Source: Solimonas sp040066175 | GTDB taxonomy: Bacteria > Pseudomonadota > Gammaproteobacteria > Nevskiales > Nevskiaceae | Length of the DNA: 64,000 nucleotides | Direction: 5' to 3' | NCBI RefSeq assembly: GCF_040066175.1 | Contig: NZ_JBEAAM010000009.1 | Coordinates: 62,001-126,000 of the forward strand | The notes under the pieces: model-generated | Seen by the model: only the letters and a program-made list of their open reading frames with translations | The model's database searches: none | Told to the model about the DNA's origin: nothing | Made by a program: the position numbers and the translations under genes | Shown here: in pieces, positions 63,061 to 64,000 of the stretch | Layout of the letters: every line of letters starts with the position of its first letter | Position numbering within the stretch: position 1 is the stretch's first letter

Positions 63061-63906
63061 ATGAGCGACAAGCCAGCGAGCGAGCGCATCAGCCCCACGG
63101 CCTACGCCACCGGCCAGATGTGGGTGCGTCACGGGCTGTCGCACCCGGCCTTCGTCACGCCGCAGGGCGAACGCCTGGACCGCGCCTTCGGCCTGCTGAC
63201 CAGGCTGACGCAGCGCCTGAGCGGCGTGTCGCTGGACGCGATGATGCTGGCGCGCCACAAGGGCATCGACGCGGTGCTCGCGCAGGCGATCGACGCCGGC
63301 CAGGTCGCGCAGGTGATCGAGATCGCCGCCGGCCTGTCGGCCCGCGGCTGGCGCATGCGCCAGCGCTACGGCGATCGCATCACCTACATCGAGACCGACC
63401 TGCCGGCGATGGCGGCGACCAAGCGCACGCTGCTGGAGCGTGCCGGTTTTCTCGGTGAGCGCCATCGCGTGCTCGAACTCGACGCGCTGGCCGACAAGGG
63501 ATCGCGCTCGCTGGCCGCCGTGTCGCGCACGCTCGATCCGGAACGGGGTACGGCGATCATCACCGAAGGTCTGATGAACTATCTCGATCCCGGTACCGCG
63601 CGCGCCGTGTGGCGGCGCATTGCACGCGTGCTCAAGCAGTTCCCGAACGGGCTGTACCTGACCGACGCCTATTTCGTGTCCGACAATCGCAATGTCGGCA
63701 TGCTCGCCTTCGGCGCGATCCTGCAGGTCTTCGTGCGCGGCCGCATGCACGTGCACTTCGCCGATGCCGGCGATGCCTGCGCGAAGATGGCGCAGGCCGG
63801 ATTCCGCGAAGCGCAGGTGTACCGGACGCAGGACCTCGACGCGACGCGCGAGATCGCGCGCACGAAGGGCGGCGATCGCGTCTGCGTGCTCGCCGCGCGG
63901 ACCTGA
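63061..63906 (+). CDS. LCM/Ppm1-type class I SAM methyltransferase
   Basis: 281 residues. Leucine-carboxyl-methyltransferase family pattern: VIEIAAGLSARGWRMRQRYGDRITYIETDLPAMAATKRTLL (SAM site), TAIITEGLMNYLD, and an N-terminal ISPTAYATGQMWVRHGLSHPAF. Bacterial members modify polyketides or unknown small molecules. It is likely co-transcribed with the SDR upstream. Substrate unknown. Confidence 0.82.
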   Translation: MSDKPASERISPTAYATGQMWVRHGLSHPAFVTPQGERLDRAFGLLTRLTQRLSGVSLDAMMLARHKGIDAVLAQAIDAGQVAQVIEIAAGLSARGWRMRQRYGDRITYIETDLPAMAATKRTLLERAGFLGERHRVLELDALADKGSRSLAAVSRTLDPERGTAIITEGLMNYLDPGTARAVWRRIARVLKQFPNGLYLTDAYFVSDNRNVGMLAFGAILQVFVRGRMHVHFADAGDACAKMAQAGFREAQVYRTQDLDATREIARTKGGDRVCVLAART

Positions 63907-63912
63907 GAAGCG

Positions 63913-64000
63913 TCAGAACAGCTCGACCTCGCCGTAGGCAGGCTGCCCGGGCGCATCCCCCGCGGTCCCGGGCAGCGGCGCACAGACCAGCCGGTTGCGC
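63913..64000 (-). CDS. C-terminal end of an unidentified gene (ends in EVELF), cut by window edge
   Basis: On the minus strand the frame is open from the window edge to a TGA at 63915-63913. It gives RNRLVCAPLPGT... to AYGEVELF, 28 residues. It converges with the methyltransferase gene, 6 bp apart. The last residues resemble the tail DIELF of the protein at 7155. No function can be assigned from this piece. Confidence 0.45.
   Translation of the reverse strand, partial: RNRLVCAPLPGTAGDAPGQPAYGEVELF

Overview
The window is about 64 kb of very GC-rich DNA (clearly above 60 percent by eye), densely coding, with long same-strand operons, TonB-dependent receptors, outer-membrane lipoproteins and many acyl-CoA enzymes. 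This points to a Gram-negative proteobacterium. The gene content, a steroid/HIP ring-degradation set beside PAS-LuxR regulators, fits steroid- or hydrocarbon-degrading Gammaproteobacteria of the Nevskiales/Steroidobacter kind. That placement is inference; no rRNA or other phylogenetic marker is present. No tRNA, rRNA, CRISPR array or insertion-sequence transposase was seen.

Layout. 0-7.6 kb: end of an enoyl-CoA hydratase gene, an NMO-type flavoprotein with a PadR regulator, a BTAD/TPR regulator divergent from a cupin-methyltransferase pair, and a cysteine-synthase-like enzyme. 7.8-21.9 kb (minus strand): a catabolic block with an SGNH lipoprotein, a double-length CaiB/BaiF CoA-transferase, an amidohydrolase, an MMPL transporter with its YCF48-like partner, a thiolase, a MaoC hydratase, an SDR and a two-domain fused acyl-CoA dehydrogenase. 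21.9-24.9 kb: two nearly identical PAS-LuxR regulators flanking a membrane diguanylate cyclase. 25.3-34.3 kb: a TonB receptor, a beta-lactamase-fold hydrolase with a membrane tail, and a two-gene operon of a DNA-binding Ser/Thr kinase-TPR protein followed by a radical SAM protein that reads without a stop into a leader-peptide-like domain. 34.5-37.2 kb: two toxin-antitoxin loci, one with a broken toxin, around a predicted metal hydrolase. 37.2-56.8 kb: two divergent operons. The minus arm carries genes resembling mycobacterial fadA6, two acyl-CoA dehydrogenases, echA20, ipdC, an Ltp/DUF35 pair, ipdB, ipdA and an extradiol dioxygenase. The plus arm carries two ketosteroid-dehydrogenase-like flavoproteins, hydroxysteroid-type SDRs and a fadD3-like ligase. 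Together they should open steroid ring A and degrade the remaining C/D-ring propionate (HIP) through CoA thioesters. 56.9-64 kb: a second antitoxin-PIN pair, rmuC, an OmpA-like lipoprotein, a second TonB receptor, an SDR, a methyltransferase and the end of a further gene.

The most unusual material is the kinase/radical SAM/peptide operon at 30.1-34.3 kb. It shares a 16-bp palindromic upstream motif (15 of 16 bases) with the diguanylate cyclase gene set between the duplicated PAS-LuxR regulators. A second theme is the shaping of genes by dispersed palindromic repeats. One copy encodes the linker of the fused acyl-CoA dehydrogenase, one lies in frame inside the kinase domain, one sits in a remnant of a paralogous thiolase gene that keeps start-stop overlaps on both sides, and others fill the gaps between genes of the steroid operon.
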